A DNA stretch of 17,642 nt, from NCBI RefSeq assembly GCF_003721225.1, contig NZ_RIZI01000132.1:1-17642 (forward strand). The letters run 5' to 3'. The notes under the pieces were generated by a model. That model had not been told where the DNA came from. It made no database searches and saw only the letters and a list, made by a program, of their open reading frames with translations. How positions within the stretch are numbered: the stretch's first letter is position 1; the number at the start of each line of letters is the position of its first letter. The DNA comes from Acidithiobacillus sulfuriphilus (lineage in GTDB: Bacteria; Pseudomonadota; Gammaproteobacteria; Acidithiobacillales; Acidithiobacillaceae). A program made the translations under genes and the position numbers. This document shows, in pieces, positions 6,371 to 15,174 of the stretch.

Positions 6371-7674
6371 TCGAACGCTATACCCGCCCGGAAATGGGGG
6401 CCTTGTGGACTCAGGATGCCAAATATCGCGCCTGGCTGGATGTGGAGTTGGCCGCCTGCCGGGCGCTGGCGGCACGGGGGCGGATACCCGCCGAGGCCCT
6501 GGCAGAGATCGAAGCCAAGGCCGCTTTTGCTAGCGAACGCATCGCCGAGATCGAGTTGGAGGTCAAGCATGACGTCATCGCCTTTTTGACCTCGGTGGCC
6601 GAGCATGTGGGGCCGGCGAGCCGCTTCATCCATCTTGGTCTGACCTCCTCGGACGTGGTGGACACCGGCTTCGCCCTGCAGCTCAAGCAGTCCGGCGAGC
6701 TCCTGCTCACGGGCCTGGATCGTCTCATCGCCGCCTTGGCCCGGTTGGCCTGGAAGCACAAGGATACGGTGATGATGGGCCGTTCCCACGGGATCCATGC
6801 CGAGCCCATCACCTTCGGCCTCAAGGTGGCCGTCTGGTATGCCGAGGCGCAGCGCAACCGCGAGCGCCTCCTCGCGGCCATCCATACGGTGGCCGTGGGC
6901 ATGCTCTCCGGGGCCGTGGGTACCTTTGCCAATATCGACCCCGATGTGGAAGAGGCTGTCTGCGCCGACCTGGGCCTGCAGCCCGAGGCCGCCAGCACCC
7001 AGGTCATTTCCCGGGATCGCCATGCCCAGTTTTTCAATACCCTGGCCGTCATCGGCGGCTCCATCGAAAAGGTCGCCGTGGAGATTCGCCATCTGCAGCG
7101 CACCGAGGTCCTGGAGGCGGAGGAGCCCTTCAGCAAAGGCCAGAAGGGCAGTTCCGCCATGCCCCACAAGCGCAATCCCATCCTCTCGGAGAACCTCACC
7201 GGGCTGGCCCGCCTGCTGCGGGGCTATGCCGGCATGGCGCTGGAGGACATTGCGCTGTGGCATGAGCGGGATATCTCCCATTCCAGCGTGGAGCGGGTGA
7301 TCGGGCCCGATGCCTGCATCGTCATGGACTTCATGCTCCATCGCGCCAGCGGCTTGCTGGAGAATCTGGTGGTGTATCCGGAGCAGATGTTGAGCAACCT
7401 GCACAAGATGCATGGCCTGATCTTCTCCCAGCGCGTGTTGCTGGCCCTGACGGAAAGGGGCATGTTGCGGGAGGATGCCTATCGCGTCGTGCAGGGCAAT
7501 GCCATGCGGGTGTGGGAGGAGGGGGCCGATTTCCAGGCCTTGCTGGCCGCCGATCCGCAGGTACGGCAGTTTTTGCCGGCTGCTGAACTGGCCGATCTTT
7601 TCGACCTGGCTTACCATACCAAAAATATTGATCGTATCTTTGCGCGGGTTTTCCCCGCAGGAGCGCCGCAATGA
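6367..7674 (+). CDS. purB: Adenylosuccinate lyase
   Basis: Cleaves SAICAR to AICAR in purine synthesis and adenylosuccinate to AMP. The 435-residue protein carries the fumarase/aspartase superfamily signature [11 protein letters not shown] (261-271), the catalytic-type His in RSHGIHAEP (H141) and the TSSDVVDT segment (93-100). Length and the MPHKRNP form match the Bacillus/Thermotoga-type PurB, not the longer E. coli form (456 residues, MPHKVNP), even though the surrounding genes look gammaproteobacterial. Start and stop are coupled by ATGA overlaps to bamC upstream and purC downstream, so the three are very likely one transcript. Confidence 0.97.
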   Translation: MIERYTRPEMGALWTQDAKYRAWLDVELAACRALAARGRIPAEALAEIEAKAAFASERIAEIELEVKHDVIAFLTSVAEHVGPASRFIHLGLTSSDVVDTGFALQLKQSGELLLTGLDRLIAALARLAWKHKDTVMMGRSHGIHAEPITFGLKVAVWYAEAQRNRERLLAAIHTVAVGMLSGAVGTFANIDPDVEEAVCADLGLQPEAASTQVISRDRHAQFFNTLAVIGGSIEKVAVEIRHLQRTEVLEAEEPFSKGQKGSSAMPHKRNPILSENLTGLARLLRGYAGMALEDIALWHERDISHSSVERVIGPDACIVMDFMLHRASGLLENLVVYPEQMLSNLHKMHGLIFSQRVLLALTERGMLREDAYRVVQGNAMRVWEEGADFQALLAADPQVRQFLPAAELADLFDLAYHTKNIDRIFARVFPAGAPQ

Positions 7675-8384
7675 GCAGAGGCGAACAGATTTACAAGGGC
7701 AAGGCGAAGATCGTCTATGCCGGGGAGGATCCGGATACCCTGGTCCTGCATTTCAAGGACGATACCTCGGCCTTTGACGGCGAAAAGGTGGAGCAGTTGG
7801 CCAGCAAGGGCAAGGTCAACAATCAGTTCAATGCCTTTATCATGGAGCATCTGCAGGCGGCAGGGGTGCCCACCCATTTTCTGCATCTGATCAACGATAC
7901 CGACAGCCTAGTGCGGCGCCTGGACATGATCCCCGTGGAGTGCGTGGTGCGCAATCGGGCAGCGGGCTCCCTGAGCCGGCGCCTGGGGGTGGAAGAGGGA
8001 CTGATCCTGGAGCCGCCGGTATTTGAATTCTTCCTCAAGAATGATGCCCTCCATGACCCCATGATCAATACTTCCCACATCCTGAGTTTCGGTTGGGCCA
8101 GCGAGGATGAGATCCATGCCATGCGCCGCTGGAGTCTGCGGGTGAACATGCTGCTGACGGCGCTTTTTGCCGCGGCGGACCTGATTCTGGTGGACTTCAA
8201 ACTGGAGTTCGGGCGCTATGAGGGCGAACTCTTCCTGGGCGATGAATTCAGTCCCGACGGTTGCCGCCTCTGGGATGCCAAGACCCTGGAAAAAATGGAT
8301 AAGGACCGCTTTCGGCGCAACCTGGGCGGAGTGGTGGAGGCTTATGTCGAGGTGGCGCGACGCCTGGGTGTGCCCTTGTCCTGA
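7671..8384 (+). CDS. purC: Phosphoribosylaminoimidazole-succinocarboxamide (SAICAR) synthase
   Basis: Joins aspartate to CAIR using ATP, giving SAICAR, the substrate of the PurB encoded just upstream. It is 237 residues, the same as the E. coli enzyme. Both family signatures are clear: [15 protein letters not shown] (86-100) and LVDFKLEFG (173-181); YKGKAKIVY (8-16) is the nucleotide-binding loop. The start overlaps the purB stop by 4 nt (ATGA). Order purB-purC puts two consecutive but reversed pathway steps side by side. No terminator is obvious before purL. Confidence 0.98.
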   Translation: MSRGEQIYKGKAKIVYAGEDPDTLVLHFKDDTSAFDGEKVEQLASKGKVNNQFNAFIMEHLQAAGVPTHFLHLINDTDSLVRRLDMIPVECVVRNRAAGSLSRRLGVEEGLILEPPVFEFFLKNDALHDPMINTSHILSFGWASEDEIHAMRRWSLRVNMLLTALFAAADLILVDFKLEFGRYEGELFLGDEFSPDGCRLWDAKTLEKMDKDRFRRNLGGVVEAYVEVARRLGVPLS

Positions 8385-8479
8385 GGGGATGCGCGTTGCT
8401 TGGTCCTGTCCTCCCGCGGAGGGCGATGGCTCTATGGCTTGCCCGCTGGCTTCACGTTGACTTCCTATAAGGTGTAAGC
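8385..8479 (+). promoter_or_regulatory. purC-purL gap: small hairpin and purL ribosome site
   Basis: This 95-nt gap has a 5-bp stem, CCTCC-CGC-GGAGG (8410-8422), with no T-run, and a good Shine-Dalgarno AAGGTG (8469-8474) 5 nt before the purL ATG. TTGACT (8457-8462) and TATAAG (8466-8471) look like promoter boxes but are only 3 nt apart, so they do not form one promoter. No E. coli-style PurR box is visible. Read-through from purC is the simplest reading. Confidence 0.4.
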
Positions 8480-11400
8480 ATGCTGCTTTTGCGCGGTTCT
8501 CCGGCTTTGTCCGCCTTTCGTTTGCAAAAAATTCAGGCCGCGCTGCAGGAGCAGGGCGTGGCTCTGGCCCAGTTTTCCGCCGCCTTTATCCACCTCGTTG
8601 ACCTGGATGGGCCCATGTCCGGTGACGAGCGCGCGCTGCTGGAGCGTCTCCTGCATTATGGCGAGGGTCCGGCGGATACCCTTGCACAGGGGCAGCAGAT
8701 GGTGGTTCTGCCGCGTTTCGGCACCATTTCCCCCTGGTCCAGCAAGGCCACGGATATTGCCCATCACTGCGGATTGCGCAGCGTGCGGCGGATCGAGAGG
8801 GGCATCGTCTATACCCTCTTGAGCCCGGATGGTCTGCCCTTCGCGGCGGATCTCCTTGGGCTCTGCGCCCGGCGTCTGCATGATCCCATGACCGAAACGG
8901 TGGTCCTGGACTTGGCCCAGGCGGAGGGCCTGTTTCGTCATCCCGATCCCGCCCCCCTGCAACGCATCCCTTTGCTGGAGGAGGGGCCGGCGGCCCTGGA
9001 GCAGGCCAATGTCGGCCTGGGGCTCGCCCTTTCTCCGGCGGAGCTCGATTACCTCACGGAATATTTCCGGGGCCTGGGGCGCAATCCCAGCGATGCCGAA
9101 CTGATGATGTTCGCCCAAGCCAACTCCGAGCATTGCCGGCACAAGGTATTCAACGCCCGCTTCCGTATCGATGGCCGGGACCAGGATCTCAGCCTCTTCG
9201 CCATGATCCGCGAAACCCATCGCCATCATCCCCAGGGTACCCTCTCGGCCTATCGCGACAATGCGGCGGTGATGGAGGGTCATCAGGCCCGCCCTTTTTT
9301 CCGCAACGCCCAAGGGGTCTATGGCTTTGGCGACGAAGCCATGGATATCCTCATGAAGGTGGAGACGCACAATCACCCCACCGCCATTTCGCCCTTTCCC
9401 GGAGCGGCCACGGGCAGCGGCGGCGAGATTCGCGATGAGGGGGCCACCGGCCGGGGCGGCAAGCCCAAGGCCGGGTTGACGGGATTTTCCGTTTCCCACT
9501 TGCGCATACCCGGTTATCTCCAGCCCTGGGAGGTGCGGGATTACGGCTGCCCAGGGCGCATCGCCGCGGCGCTGGAGATCATGCGTGACGGACCCCTGGG
9601 GGCGGCGGCCTTCAACAACGAGTTCGGCCGTCCGGCCATCGCCGGTTACCTCCGCGTCTTTGAAGGGGAGCTCGGTGGCATCCAGCGGGGCTTCCACAAA
9701 CCCATCATGCTTGCGGGCGGCATTGGCCAGATTCGCCGGCCGCTGGTGGAAAAGCAGCCCTTGCCAGTGGGGACCAAGATCCTCGTCATTGGCGGACCGG
9801 CCATGCTCATCGGTCTCGGCGGGGGGGCGGCATCCAGCGTAGCCAGCGGTGAGGGGGATGAGGATCTGGATTTCGCCTCGGTGCAGCGGGGCAACCCGGA
9901 AATGGAGCGGCGCGCCCAGGAGGTGATCGAGCAGTGCATCGCCCTGGGTGAGGATTCGCCCATCCTCTCCATCCATGATGTGGGGGCCGGCGGGCTCTCC
10001 AATGCCGTTCCCGAGATTCTCCATGACGGCGGCCGCGGCGGGTGTCTGCAATTGCGGGCGGTGCCCAGCGAAGACCGGGGCATGTCGCCCATGCAGATCT
10101 GGAGCAATGAGGCCCAGGAGCGCTATGTGCTGGCGGTGGCGCCCGAGCGCTTGGATCAGGTGCTCGCCTTTTGCGCAAGGGAGCGCTGCCCCTGTGCGGT
10201 GCTGGGAGAAGCGACGGAGGAAGAGGATCTGATTGTGGAGGATGGACTCTTCCAGGGTCGGCCCGTGGAGATGGGCATGGCGGCCTTGCTGGGTTGTCCT
10301 CCCCGTATGGCGCGGGATAGCCGGCATCAAGTGACGCTGGGGCGGGAACTGGAGCGGGGTGAGATGGACCTGCGGGAGGCGGCCTATCGCGTCCTGCGCC
10401 ATCCCAGCGTGGCCTCCAAGGAATTCCTCATTACCATTGGCGACCGCAGTGTGGGCGGGCTGGTTTGCCGTGATCCCATGGTGGGGCCCTGGCAGGTGCC
10501 GGTGGCCGATTGCGCGGTGACCGCCAGCGACTTTGTGGGCTACTGCGGCGAGGCCATGGCCATGGGGGAGCGGCCCCCGGTGGCGGTCCTGGATGCGCCG
10601 GCCAGCGGTCGGCTGGCGGTGGTCGAGGCCCTGACCAATCTTTTTGCCGCCGATGTGCGGGCAATGGGGGATATCAAACTTTCGGCCAATTGGATGGCGG
10701 CGGTGGATCATCCCGGCGAGGATGCGGCCCTCTATGACACGGTGCGGGCCGTAGCCATGGACCTGTGCCGGGAGCTGGATCTGTCCATTCCCGTGGGCAA
10801 GGATTCCCTCTCCATGAAGACGGTCTGGCGCGAGGGGGGGAAGGAAAAGGCGGTGGTGTCCCCCTTGTCGCTGGTCATTTCCGCCTTTGCCCCGGTGGCG
10901 GACGTGCGCCGCACCTGGACGCCCCAATGGTCCGCCCAGCCCGATACCGAACTCTGGCTGGTGGATCTGGGGCAGGGACGCTTGGGGGCCTCCATACTCG
11001 CCCAGGTCTATGGCCAGATGGGGGCCACGGTGCCGGACCTGGACGACGCAGGCCTGTTGCGTGCCCTCTTTTCGGCCTTGAGCCGCTTGCGGGCGGAGGG
11101 CCTGGTGCTCGCTTACCACGACCGCTCCGACGGCGGGCTCTGGGCGAGCCTCTGCGAGATGTCCTTTGCCAGCCGCCTGGGGGTGGAGTTGCAACTGCCG
11201 GCGCAGGCCGATGCCCTGGCCTTCCTTTTTGCCGAGGAGCCGGGGGTGCTGGTGCAGATCCCCGTTGCGGCACGGACGCGGGTGGAGGAGATCTGGGCGG
11301 CGGCCGGTCTGCGCGCACAGGCACTGCGGATCGGCAGCGTCGTGGCGGACTGGCGTATCCGTCTGTACCAGGGCGGAAGGACGCTGCTGGATGAGGCGGG

Positions 11401-12337
11401 GAGCGATCTCCTACGGGCTTGGGCGGAAAACAGCTATCAGATGCAGGCCCTGCGCGATCACCCCGACTGCGCTGCCGAGGCCTTTGCCGGGAGCACTGCA
11501 ACGCAGCCGCCCCTCTTTGCCCGCCTGCCCGCGCGCCCCGTGCCGGCGCCGATGGTGGCTACCGGTGCCCGGCCGCGGGTGGCCATATTGCGTGAACAGG
11601 GCGTGAATGGCCATGTGGAGATGGCGGCGGCCTTTCATCAGACCGGTTTCGAGGCCGTGGACGTGCATATGAGCGATCTCATTGACGGTCGCCATGCCTT
11701 GACGGGGTTTCAAGCCTTGGCGGCCTGTGGCGGCTTTTCCTATGGGGATGTGCTGGGCGCGGGCGCCGGCTGGGCCAAGTCCATCCTCTTCAACAGCCGC
11801 CTGCGCGATGCCTTTGCCGATTTTTTTGCCGACGAGACGCGCCTGGCCTTGGGTGTCTGCAACGGTTGCCAGATGTTCTCGGAACTGCGCGAAATCATTC
11901 CCGGTGCCGAGCACTGGCCGCGGTTTTTGCGCAACCGTTCGGAGCAGTTCGAGGCGCGGCTGGCCATGGTGGAGATTCTCGATTCCCCCTCGGTTTTTTT
12001 CCGGGGGATGGCGGGAACCATGGCGCCCATCGTCGTTGCCCACGGCGAGGGCCGCGCCAGCTTTGCCCACGATGCAGCGGCAACGGCCGCGGCTAGCTTG
12101 GTGAACATGCGTTATGTGGACGCCCAGGGCGGGCCGGCCAGCCGGTACCCGTCCAACCCCAATGGCTCCCCGGGGGGGATTGCCGGTCTCTGCAACGACG
12201 ATGGTCGCATCAGCATCCTCATGCCCCATCCCGAACGGGTGATCCGTAGTGTGCAGATGAGTTGGTTTCCCAAAGAATGGGACGAGACCACCCCCTGGCG
12301 CCAACTCTTTGCCAATGCCAGGCGTGCCTTGATCTAA
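8480..12337 (+). CDS. purL: Phosphoribosylformylglycinamidine synthase, large single-chain form
   Basis: Converts FGAR, glutamine and ATP to FGAM, the fourth step of purine synthesis. At 1285 residues it matches the proteobacterial one-chain PurL (E. coli 1295) and not the PurS/PurQ/small-PurL complex. Order of parts: PurS-like N domain (about 1-150), linker, two AIRS-like halves with ATP-site motifs such as [17 protein letters not shown] (about 308-324) and [12 protein letters not shown], and a class I glutamine amidotransferase domain (about 1031-1285). The nucleophile is C1127 in GVCNGCQ, with H1250 and E1252 in MPHPER. No frame break is seen along the 3.9 kb. The start [15 protein letters not shown] aligns with the E. 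coli N-terminus and has a good ribosome site. It is convergent with the PBP gene, separated by a gap that carries a REP pair. Confidence 0.98.
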   Translation: MLLLRGSPALSAFRLQKIQAALQEQGVALAQFSAAFIHLVDLDGPMSGDERALLERLLHYGEGPADTLAQGQQMVVLPRFGTISPWSSKATDIAHHCGLRSVRRIERGIVYTLLSPDGLPFAADLLGLCARRLHDPMTETVVLDLAQAEGLFRHPDPAPLQRIPLLEEGPAALEQANVGLGLALSPAELDYLTEYFRGLGRNPSDAELMMFAQANSEHCRHKVFNARFRIDGRDQDLSLFAMIRETHRHHPQGTLSAYRDNAAVMEGHQARPFFRNAQGVYGFGDEAMDILMKVETHNHPTAISPFPGAATGSGGEIRDEGATGRGGKPKAGLTGFSVSHLRIPGYLQPWEVRDYGCPGRIAAALEIMRDGPLGAAAFNNEFGRPAIAGYLRVFEGELGGIQRGFHKPIMLAGGIGQIRRPLVEKQPLPVGTKILVIGGPAMLIGLGGGAASSVASGEGDEDLDFASVQRGNPEMERRAQEVIEQCIALGEDSPILSIHDVGAGGLSNAVPEILHDGGRGGCLQLRAVPSEDRGMSPMQIWSNEAQERYVLAVAPERLDQVLAFCARERCPCAVLGEATEEEDLIVEDGLFQGRPVEMGMAALLGCPPRMARDSRHQVTLGRELERGEMDLREAAYRVLRHPSVASKEFLITIGDRSVGGLVCRDPMVGPWQVPVADCAVTASDFVGYCGEAMAMGERPPVAVLDAPASGRLAVVEALTNLFAADVRAMGDIKLSANWMAAVDHPGEDAALYDTVRAVAMDLCRELDLSIPVGKDSLSMKTVWREGGKEKAVVSPLSLVISAFAPVADVRRTWTPQWSAQPDTELWLVDLGQGRLGASILAQVYGQMGATVPDLDDAGLLRALFSALSRLRAEGLVLAYHDRSDGGLWASLCEMSFASRLGVELQLPAQADALAFLFAEEPGVLVQIPVAARTRVEEIWAAAGLRAQALRIGSVVADWRIRLYQGGRTLLDEAGSDLLRAWAENSYQMQALRDHPDCAAEAFAGSTATQPPLFARLPARPVPAPMVATGARPRVAILREQGVNGHVEMAAAFHQTGFEAVDVHMSDLIDGRHALTGFQALAACGGFSYGDVLGAGAGWAKSILFNSRLRDAFADFFADETRLALGVCNGCQMFSELREIIPGAEHWPRFLRNRSEQFEARLAMVEILDSPSVFFRGMAGTMAPIVVAHGEGRASFAHDAAATAAASLVNMRYVDAQGGPASRYPSNPNGSPGGIAGLCNDDGRISILMPHPERVIRSVQMSWFPKEWDETTPWRQLFANARRALI

Positions 12338-12394
12338 AGCCCGAGCTTTCAGGCTGCCATTTCAACGGAAAACGCTCCCGTCCGGCCACAATAG

Positions 12395-12468
12395 CGTAGG
12401 AGCGGCCCATGGCCGCGACCCATCCGTACCGATCTACCAGTAGGTCGCGGCCATGGGCCGCTCCTACG
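12395..12468. repeat. Inverted REP pair (REPIN/BIME-like element) in the purL/PBP gap
   Basis: Two exact 26-nt arms, 12395-12420 and 12443-12468, are reverse complements with a 22-nt spacer. Each arm holds a REP-like unit: a GTAG foot (12396-12399 on plus; mirrored at 12464-12467), then GA, then a small hairpin GCGGCC-CAT-GGCCGC, then GACC. A GTAG foot followed by a short palindrome is the hallmark of REP sequences processed by RAYT transposases (known from Pseudomonas, Stenotrophomonas and relatives). Two REPs in opposite orientation form a REPIN, which can move as a unit and folds into one long hairpin. It lies in the only convergent gap between protein genes, the usual site for such elements. 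As RNA it would also be a strong hairpin for both purL and the PBP gene, though no T-run follows. No RAYT gene is in the window. Confidence 0.8.
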
Positions 12469-12510
12469 GGTGCGTTTTCTCCTTCCCGACACCGGGCCTG
12501 CCCATCCTCC

Positions 12511-15021
12511 TCAAAAAAGACTCTTGATGGTGTTGAGCAGATGGGTACCGAGGTCGGTGCCGGTACCACTTTCCGTGGAGGCCGTGGGAGCGGCGGGCGC
12601 GGCGATGGGCGGGTAGCCGGCGAGATAGTCGCTTACCCCGATCTGCCTCCTGCCCGCGCTGCTGTCGCTGGCGGTGGCGGCGCTGACTACATCGGGAGGA
12701 CGGAAGAAGCCGATATCGGGCTCCCCGGCCATGGCGGTGCGCATGTAGTGGATCCAGATGGGCAAGGCCTCGCGCGCACCGGCGGCCCACCGCCCCATGG
12801 TCCGGTTGTCGTCGTAGCCGACCCAGACGCTGGTGGTGATCCTGGGGCTGAAGCCGTTGAACCAGGCGTTGTTTTCGTTGTTCGTCGTGCCCGTCTTGCC
12901 GGCGATGTCGTTGCGCCCCAGGCTCTGGGCGGCCACGCCGGTGCCGATCTTGATCACCTGCTGCATCATCTGGGTCATGAGATAGGCGACCCCCGGCGGG
13001 ATGGCCGTCTGCTGGGGAGGCGGGGCGTAGCCCAGGGGGCAATTCATCAGGGAGATCTGGGTGCCGCGGCTATTGACGATCTTGGTGATGAGATAGGGCG
13101 TGGGCAGGAAGCCGCCGCTGGAGAAGACCGCATAGCCCCGGGCCAACTGCAGGGGCGTGTAATCGCCGGAACCCAGGACCATGGACGGCACCGCCGGGAT
13201 TTGCTGGGCGGGCAGGCCGAAACGCTGCACGTACTGGACGGCATAGGGGATCCCGATGTCCATGAGGATGCGCACACTGGGGACGTTGTGGGAGTAGGCC
13301 AGATCCGCCCAGACCGGGATGGGCGTATTGGAATACTGGTTGCTGTAGTTGGTGGGCGAATAGATTTGCCCGGTGGGCAGGGTGATGGACAGGGGGGTGT
13401 CGGGAATGGGCGTCTGGGGCGTGAGATAGGTGCTGTTCCCCGCCGCCAGCAAGGCGGGCGCGTCCATGGCGGCGGCGTAGACAAAGGGCTTGAAGCCCGA
13501 GCCCGGCTGCCGATAGGCGAAAACGGCCCGATTGAAATGGCTGAGCTCATAGCTGAAGCCCCCCACCAGGGCGTGAATGGCGCCGGTGCGGCTGTTGAGG
13601 CTCACCAGGGCGCCCTGGACCTGGGGGATCTGGGTGAGCTGCCAACCGCTATTGGGCCCACCGCTGGACCAGACATTGGCCCCCCATTCCTGACCGGCCC
13701 CGGCGGTAACGGCATGAACGTAGGGCCGCAGCCAGATGAGATCACCGGCATGGAGGACCTGGTTGACGGCCTTGGGCTGCGGTGCGCCGCGTTTCGCCCG
13801 CGCCCAGTTCACGTCCTTGAGGCTGAGGGTGACGCTATGCTTGCCCTCCAGGGAAACGGAGGCGCTCCCGGCGTCGGCCGCGGTGACCACGCCCCACTGG
13901 AGATTGGCGGGGTCGTGGGGCGGCAGCATGGCCGGGCGTTTGCCCGCCAGGGCAGACTGCAGCGCGGCGCCACTGAGCTGGGCCACCGGCCCGCGATAGG
14001 CCTTGGAATCCATGCTGGACAGGCCCATGTCGTAGTTTTCCAGCCCCACGGCCACCGCCTCATTGGCCGCTGCCTGCGCCTTGGGGAGGATGGTGGTATA
14101 GACCTTGAGGCCGGAGCGATAGGTGAAGTCGGGCCCGAATTGCTGGCTCAGCCAGTTGGCAATCCAGTCGGTGACGTAGGGCGCGCTATTGCTGGCCGTC
14201 GCGTGAAACTGCGAGAGAATGGGCTCGGCGCGGGCTGCTGCGGCTTCGTCGGCAGTGATGAAGCCGAGTTTTTCCATGCGCTTGAGGACATAGGCGCGGC
14301 GTTTTTCCGCCAGTTTCGGGTTGACTACGGGGTTCAGGTAGGAGGGTGCCGGTGGCAGGCCGGCGAGGGTCGCCATTTCGCCCAGCGTGAGCTGATTGAC
14401 GTTTTTGCCGTAGTAAATGCGTGCCGCCGCCTGCACGCCGTAGGCCCCTTCCCCGAGGTAGATCTTGTTGAGGTACAGCTCCAGGATCTGCTGGTGGGTG
14501 AAGTGCATGGAAAGCTTGTAGGCCAGGAGGATCTCGGCCACCTTGCGGGAGATGGTTTTTTGCGGCGTAAGGTAAAAATTGCGGGCGACCTGCTCGGGTA
14601 TGGTGCTGGCACCCTGCACCGGCGCCATGTGGATGAGATCCACCACGGCGGCGCGCAGGATGCCCGTATAGCTCACCGGATAGTAGAGGGGGTTGTCGCT
14701 ATAGAAATGGGCGTTTTCGGCGGCGATGAAGGCATCCTGGAGCTTCACCGGGATCCGTGTGATGGGCAGGGCGTAGCGCATTTGCGGGCCGACCACCTGC
14801 AGGAGTTCGCCATTGGCTGCGTAGATACGCAAGGGTTCGTCGGGACGCCATTCCTTGAGTTCGTGTACCGGCGGGAGGGTTTGCCAGATCCGATAGGTGT
14901 AAATGCCGACGCCAATGCCGATATTGAGGAATATCAGCAGAAGGATCAGTAAGATCCAGCGACCCCAGTGCCGTCCGTGTGCTTTGGGCGCCTGTTTGCG
15001 CGTAGTGTTCCTGTTGGCCAT
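12511..15021 (-). CDS. mrcA: Bifunctional class A penicillin-binding protein (PBP1a family)
   Basis: Inner-membrane peptidoglycan synthase with a glycosyltransferase (GT51) and a transpeptidase domain, 836 residues. One membrane anchor lies at about 22-44. The GT51 domain (about 60-235) has the catalytic-type E102 and the later motif RKVAEILLA (159-167; E163), plus NKIYLG and AYGV. Two motifs are unusual: the normal EDxxFxxH reads ENAHFYSD (102-109), and the normal G(G/A)STITQQ reads GASTIPEQ (137-144). A PCB_OB-like insert (about 335-440) precedes the transpeptidase, whose active site is complete: S508-G-F-K511, S577-H-N and KTG (709-711). The tail after 770 is Ala/Ser/Pro-rich. Start ATG at 15021 has a weak ribosome site (GGAA about 12 nt upstream). 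It is divergent from gltX and convergent with purL. Length and the OB insert favour PBP1a over PBP1b. Confidence 0.93.
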   Translation of the reverse strand: MANRNTTRKQAPKAHGRHWGRWILLILLLIFLNIGIGVGIYTYRIWQTLPPVHELKEWRPDEPLRIYAANGELLQVVGPQMRYALPITRIPVKLQDAFIAAENAHFYSDNPLYYPVSYTGILRAAVVDLIHMAPVQGASTIPEQVARNFYLTPQKTISRKVAEILLAYKLSMHFTHQQILELYLNKIYLGEGAYGVQAAARIYYGKNVNQLTLGEMATLAGLPPAPSYLNPVVNPKLAEKRRAYVLKRMEKLGFITADEAAAARAEPILSQFHATASNSAPYVTDWIANWLSQQFGPDFTYRSGLKVYTTILPKAQAAANEAVAVGLENYDMGLSSMDSKAYRGPVAQLSGAALQSALAGKRPAMLPPHDPANLQWGVVTAADAGSASVSLEGKHSVTLSLKDVNWARAKRGAPQPKAVNQVLHAGDLIWLRPYVHAVTAGAGQEWGANVWSSGGPNSGWQLTQIPQVQGALVSLNSRTGAIHALVGGFSYELSHFNRAVFAYRQPGSGFKPFVYAAAMDAPALLAAGNSTYLTPQTPIPDTPLSITLPTGQIYSPTNYSNQYSNTPIPVWADLAYSHNVPSVRILMDIGIPYAVQYVQRFGLPAQQIPAVPSMVLGSGDYTPLQLARGYAVFSSGGFLPTPYLITKIVNSRGTQISLMNCPLGYAPPPQQTAIPPGVAYLMTQMMQQVIKIGTGVAAQSLGRNDIAGKTGTTNNENNAWFNGFSPRITTSVWVGYDDNRTMGRWAAGAREALPIWIHYMRTAMAGEPDIGFFRPPDVVSAATASDSSAGRRQIGVSDYLAGYPPIAAPAAPTASTESGTGTDLGTHLLNTIKSLF

Positions 15022-15072
15022 GCCGTTCCGTCTTCCCTGGATGGAGCAATTGGAAAAGTCTCATGCCGTCGT

Positions 15073-15091
15073 GCGGCGGATATCCCGCCGC
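15073..15091. repeat. GC-rich hairpin in the PBP/gltX divergent region
   Basis: GCGGCGG (15073-15079) and CCGCCGC (15085-15091) form an exact 7-bp stem with a 5-nt loop. It would lie in the 5' leader of the PBP transcript if that starts upstream of it. No good PBP promoter could be assigned on the minus strand. GC-rich matches like this arise easily by chance here. Confidence 0.3.
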
Positions 15092-15111
15092 GGCAACTCA
15101 TGGGGCGTATT

Positions 15112-15145
15112 CCGCAATGCCCGGATTCCCTCCGCTGCATTGCGG
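15112..15145. repeat. 9-bp inverted repeat overlapping the gltX -35 box (candidate operator)
   Basis: CCGCAATGC (15112-15120) and GCATTGCGG (15137-15145) are exact reverse complements with a 16-nt spacer. The right arm contains the whole proposed -35 hexamer TTGCGG (15140-15145). Position and symmetry suit a regulator binding site for gltX and perhaps the divergent PBP gene. No known regulator box was recognised. Confidence 0.45.
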
Positions 15146-15168
15146 CACCGCCAATGGGGCAATACTAT
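15140..15168 (+). promoter_or_regulatory. Likely gltX promoter giving a leaderless transcript
   Basis: TTGCGG (15140-15145), 17-nt spacer, TACTAT (15163-15168); both boxes are 4/6 matches. The -10 ends 6 nt before the gltX ATG, so transcription would begin at or within a base or two of the start codon. No Shine-Dalgarno is present before the ATG, which agrees with a leaderless mRNA. Confidence 0.5.
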
Positions 15169-15174
15169 AGCACC

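Noticed and set aside
8457..8471. TTGACT and TATAAG as a purL promoter
   Set aside because: The two boxes are only 3 nt apart, and TATAAG overlaps the ribosome site; neither has a partner at 16-18 nt.
8465..11194. A 909-codon open frame on the minus strand opposite purL
   Set aside because: It lies wholly antisense to a fully recognisable PurL and its translation (His/Gly/Arg-rich, no domain) is the usual shadow of GC-rich coding sequence.
12338..12356. Possible purL terminator just after its stop
   Set aside because: The AGCC...GGCT stem is only 4 bp plus a mismatch and has no T-run; the REP pair is the only strong hairpin in the gap.
12409..14952. An 847-codon open frame on the plus strand opposite the PBP gene
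   Set aside because: Antisense shadow of a clear PBP1a. The translation is low complexity (Gly/Asp/Arg/His-rich), the start lies inside the REP pair, and no ribosome site or motif was seen.
14968..15174. N-terminal extension of GluRS into the PBP gene
   Set aside because: The extra 69 residues would overlap the start of the divergent PBP gene and have no match to GluRS, which begins [13 protein letters not shown].
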